Shown: piece after piece, positions 5,603 to 8,270 of the stretch
Position numbering within the stretch: position 1 is the stretch's first letter
Layout: each line of letters starts with the position of its first letter
Origin: Nitrospiraceae bacterium
GTDB lineage: Bacteria > Nitrospirota > Nitrospiria > Nitrospirales > UBA8639
Length of the DNA: 8,270 nt
Reading direction: 5' to 3'
Assembly: GCA_003523945.1 (NCBI GenBank)
Contig: DOFS01000376.1
Location: 1-8,270 of the forward strand
Program-made: the position numbers and the translations under genes
The notes under the pieces: generated by a model
Told to the model about the DNA's origin: nothing
Database searches by the model: none
The model's input: the letters and a program-made list of their open reading frames with translations, nothing else

Positions 5603-7873
5603 ATGCAACAGGATTTCTTCGATGTACCAGGCCATTTGGTCTCTCCAAGCCAACTTAATATTCCGAAAGCAAGGGAATTAGGACTCGCTCTAGAGACTGG
5701 TAGGGTAGAGTATGCCCAACTTATCGAAACCAAGAAGGCTTTGGAAGACAGAGAGGTTGTTGTTTTTGAGGTTGGGGTAGAAATTCCTCAGCTTATGGTC
5801 CATCCGATTCAACCGCGTGAGAGGATTTCTGTCACATTTGAGGTAACGGACGATTACATACCTAAGACTGAAGCTTTGCGTTGTGACTTCCCTCAAGTAC
5901 CCCACTTAAATCTTCATCTACAAGAATTCCCTCGGTATTTATGTATCTACGCGGACCGGTATGAGGATGTGAAGCGGCGTTGGACCGCTGCACGGTTTGT
6001 ACAGAGTATTCGAGACTGGTTGGCCTTAACGGCAAAAGGAAAGCTTCATCAAACAGACCAACCATTGGAGCCCCTGTTATTAAATTTTTTTGGAAACATT
6101 ACAATTCCATGTGACCTAAGCGCACATGAGGAAACACCAGATCTGCTTTATGTTACCAAACCCATGATTTCAATTGCAGATGATAAGCCGTTCCTTATTG
6201 CTCACCGGCAAGCCTCTTCTCAAAATGCACTTGATTATTTAGTAAGTGTTCATCGTTCCCCTCCTCACGTCCATGGGGTTATCAATAGTTATCCTACTTC
6301 TCTGGAAAAATTGGCTATTATGGTTCAATCTACAGGCTTAGATTTACTACAGGATCTCAGAGACAGGCTTAAGCTATGGCACAAAGAAATACCAAACCTC
6401 CAAGATTTGAAAGTTCTAATTTTAATTCTGTTTCCACGGACCAGAATAAAAGGTGGACCTGAAGAAAGAGTTGACCCTTGGACATTCTGGTCAGAGGCTT
6501 CATTGCACGTTCTTGGTTCAAAGCTTGGCGTCTGGGAAAAGCGAAGTGAAAAACTTGGACTTCTTATTCCAACAGACTCTACTAGAAAAGGAGCCGATAT
6601 CTCCGTAGGAGTATTAAATACGGCCTATGAATTGACGGCAGATCTTGCATCCGTCCTTAATGGTCGGCGGACCGATAAAAAAATACATTTGGCAGCCATT
6701 GGTCAGGGCGCTTTAGGTTCACAGGTAGTGTTAAATCTGGCTCGGAGTTGTTTTGGTGGAACATGGACCCTTATCGATAATGACATTCTAATGCCCCACA
6801 ATTTAGCGAGACACGCCCTCTTTAAAGAATTTATTGGGTCTCCAAAAGCTGATGGGGTCGCAATGTTGGCTAATGAAATTGTTTCAGATTTTAAGCCTTT
6901 TTCCACCCTTAGAGCGGATGTTCTTTCTCCGGGAAACCTAGAGCCATCACTTAGGGATGCTCTACAGAAGAGTCAGTTAATCTTGGATATGTCCGCCTCC
7001 GTTTCGGTGGCCAGGCGGCTGGCCATGGACATTCAAGAAGGGGGCCGGAGAGTTTCCTTATTTTTAGCGCCAACGGGGGAAGATTTAATCCTGCTTGCTG
7101 AAGATCGAGCTCGAGAAACTACACTCGATGCGATTGAAATGCAGTATTACCGTGCGGTTCTCGAAGACCAACGTCTTAAGGACCACCTTAACCTAAAGGA
7201 AGGCCAACAACGCTATGGCCAATCCTGTCGAGACATAACTTTTACGTTACCCCATAATCTTATAGCCATGCATGCTGCTATAGGTGCTACCGCCCTGCAA
7301 AACCTAATAGATCTGCCACAAGCGTCTATAATCATTTGGCGTTCTGACAAGGACCAAAACGTGCAATGCATTAATGTCACACCAAAGCCAGTTGTTCGTC
7401 TAAAAAAAGGGGATTGGACAATAGTTACGGATGAGAGTCTCCTTGAAAAATTATACTCCTTTCGCCAAGAAAGGTTACCCAATGAAACTGGGGGAGTGCT
7501 ACTTGGTGCATTCGATGTTGAACGACGTCATATTTATATCACCAGTTCACTTTTATCGCCCCCAGATAGTTTAGAATTGTCAACTGGATATGTTCGTGGT
7601 TGCAAAGGATTAAAGGAAACTCTGACTCAAGTGGGGAAAAGCACAAATGAAATGATTGAGTATATTGGGGAATGGCACTCTCATCCTCCCTCATCCAACA
7701 CAGCTCCGAGCAATTATGACATCCAACTCTTTCAATGGCTTACACAAACGATGGGCGGAGAAGGGCTACCAGCAGTTATGATAATTGTGGGGGAACATGG
7801 GGAATATAGTATTTTTGTAGGAGAAATGTTAGAGGATAAGATTTCTTTTTCAAAGGAAGCGCCTTTTGAATAA
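5603..7873 (+). CDS. E2-E1-JAB fusion: ubiquitin-like conjugation and deconjugation enzyme
   Basis: 756 aa, cytosolic. Domain 1, about 50-175, is a bacterial E2-like fold: PHLNLHLQEFPRYLCIY with probable catalytic Cys114, then IRDWLALTAKGKLHQTDQPL. Residues 175-355 form a linker region of unclear fold. Domain 2, about 358-595, is an E1/ThiF adenylation domain: GQGALGSQ (367-374), DND at 392-394, NLARH with Asn400 and Arg403, Lys415, Asp462, and a probable E1 thioester Cys542 in GQSCRD. Domain 3, about 605-750, is a JAB/JAMM metalloprotease: Glu628 in NETGGVLLG, HSH at 692-694 and SxxD ending at Asp706, a complete set. E1 and E2 would activate and transfer a protein C-terminus; JAB would cut it off. 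This unites the roles of Cap2 and Cap3 of type II CBASS. The start follows the MBL stop by 5 nt with a weak ribosome site, implying coupling. Substrate and modifier are unknown. Confidence 0.92.
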   Translation: MQQDFFDVPGHLVSPSQLNIPKARELGLALETGRVEYAQLIETKKALEDREVVVFEVGVEIPQLMVHPIQPRERISVTFEVTDDYIPKTEALRCDFPQVPHLNLHLQEFPRYLCIYADRYEDVKRRWTAARFVQSIRDWLALTAKGKLHQTDQPLEPLLLNFFGNITIPCDLSAHEETPDLLYVTKPMISIADDKPFLIAHRQASSQNALDYLVSVHRSPPHVHGVINSYPTSLEKLAIMVQSTGLDLLQDLRDRLKLWHKEIPNLQDLKVLILILFPRTRIKGGPEERVDPWTFWSEASLHVLGSKLGVWEKRSEKLGLLIPTDSTRKGADISVGVLNTAYELTADLASVLNGRRTDKKIHLAAIGQGALGSQVVLNLARSCFGGTWTLIDNDILMPHNLARHALFKEFIGSPKADGVAMLANEIVSDFKPFSTLRADVLSPGNLEPSLRDALQKSQLILDMSASVSVARRLAMDIQEGGRRVSLFLAPTGEDLILLAEDRARETTLDAIEMQYYRAVLEDQRLKDHLNLKEGQQRYGQSCRDITFTLPHNLIAMHAAIGATALQNLIDLPQASIIIWRSDKDQNVQCINVTPKPVVRLKKGDWTIVTDESLLEKLYSFRQERLPNETGGVLLGAFDVERRHIYITSSLLSPPDSLELSTGYVRGCKGLKETLTQVGKSTNEMIEYIGEWHSHPPSSNTAPSNYDIQLFQWLTQTMGGEGLPAVMIIVGEHGEYSIFVGEMLEDKISFSKEAPFE
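7852..7857 (+). promoter_or_regulatory. Ribosome binding site deciding a TTG start
   Basis: AAAGGA lies 8 nt before TTG 7866, inside the end of the E2-E1-JAB gene. It is the only well-placed Shine-Dalgarno for the next gene; the first in-frame ATG is 35 codons later, inside the predicted first membrane segment. This supports an 8-nt gene overlap and a TTG start. Confidence 0.6.
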
Positions 7874-8270
7874 TTCATGGCTAAATTACTTAAATTTAAG
7901 TGATGCTTACGAACGCAAAGCTCGTTTTATCCCAGGAGTCCTAACAGGACTTCCCCTAATCCCAGTGTCTATGGCTTACGAGTGGCCTCTTGAAGCAGGG
8001 TTCGAATATATTCTAGCGGGCCTGGGAATGGGGGCTATTATTTCCGTGGGAATCTCACATCTAGCATCAGCATTTGGTAACCGTTTTCAAAAGTTACTGT
8101 GGCCAGATTGGCCTCATGACTCACCAACAAATCAATGGTTGCATCCGGATGACCCTACCGTGTCTGCACCTCAAAAGGAAAGGTGGTACAAGGCGATTAA
8201 ACGTGTTGTAGGCCTCGATATTAAATCTTCAATTAAAAATCAAGATATAATACAAATTAAGGCCATCATT
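7866..8270 (+). CDS. Two-transmembrane protein, partial (candidate membrane effector)
   Basis: 135 codons are visible and the frame is open at the window edge, so the C-terminus is missing. A short N-terminal helix (WLNYLNLSDAYERKAR) leads into membrane segment 1 at about 21-38 (FIPGVLTGLPLIPVSMAY) and segment 2 at about 44-66 (GFEYILAGLGMGAIISVG). A cytosolic region follows with LLWPDWPHDSPTNQWLHPDD and KERWYKAIKRVVGLD. This pattern (YERxAR, two membrane helices, a W...PT...L+H.D block) recalls a family I have seen near nucleotidyltransferase- or E1-linked operons, from memory only. The topology resembles small membrane-disrupting effectors of CBASS-like systems such as SLATT proteins. It overlaps the E2-E1-JAB gene by 8 nt, which implies one operon. 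An effector role is inference; a membrane anchor is the alternative. Confidence 0.7.
   Translation, partial: MNNSWLNYLNLSDAYERKARFIPGVLTGLPLIPVSMAYEWPLEAGFEYILAGLGMGAIISVGISHLASAFGNRFQKLLWPDWPHDSPTNQWLHPDDPTVSAPQKERWYKAIKRVVGLDIKSSIKNQDIIQIKAII

Noticed and set aside
4826..7482. Minus-strand open frames inside the MBL and E2-E1-JAB genes
   Set aside because: All lie opposite long genes with intact catalytic motifs and have no domain or ribosome site.
1..8270. CRISPR array, tRNA, rRNA or strong intrinsic terminator
   Set aside because: No regularly spaced repeats, no tRNA-like cloverleaf and no GC-rich hairpin followed by a T-run was seen on manual reading; a covariance-model scan would be needed to exclude small RNAs.

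Overview
The window is a bacterial accessory region, probably the edge of a defence or genomic island. The host cannot be named from sequence alone. Shine-Dalgarno motifs (AAGGAG, AAAGGAG, AGGTGG), tight operons and TTG starts indicate a bacterium. No rRNA, tRNA or core housekeeping gene gives a taxonomic anchor.

Left part (1-1945): a graveyard of mobile DNA. It holds a broken IS3-family transposase on the minus strand (300-989), a frameshifted small membrane-protein gene (1307-1709, plus), and the C-terminal remnant of an ISL3-type transposase (1725-1916, plus). A perfect 16-bp direct repeat (242-257 and 998-1013) flanks most of the IS3 remnant. Nothing here looks functional.

Middle part (1946-3813, minus strand): a compact three-gene operon. 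In transcription order it encodes a small sigma-70/HTH-like protein, a charged helical protein of 152 aa, and an ImmA/IrrE-type zinc metallopeptidase with an extra C-terminal domain. The last two genes overlap by ATGA. It looks like a regulatory cassette in which a peptidase could switch a partner DNA-binding protein. It is divergent from the right-hand genes, and the 255-bp gap between them carries interleaved inverted repeats that look like an operator.

Right part (4069-8270, plus strand): a DUF2188 small protein, a cytosolic ComEC-like metallo-beta-lactamase-fold hydrolase, a 756-aa protein combining E2-like, E1 (ThiF-like) and JAB/JAMM deubiquitinase-like domains, and a two-transmembrane protein that runs off the window. 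The last three are tightly packed (a 5-nt gap, then an 8-nt overlap). The E2-E1-JAB protein combines the activities that Cap2 and Cap3 supply in type II CBASS, but no CD-NTase and no obvious ubiquitin-like protein is in the window.

The best reading is a ubiquitin-like conjugation/deconjugation system of probable anti-phage function with a membrane protein as candidate effector, perhaps controlled by the divergent sigma-like/ImmA cassette. The conjugated target is unknown. The glycine-terminated tails of the MBL protein and the DUF2188 protein are candidates worth testing.
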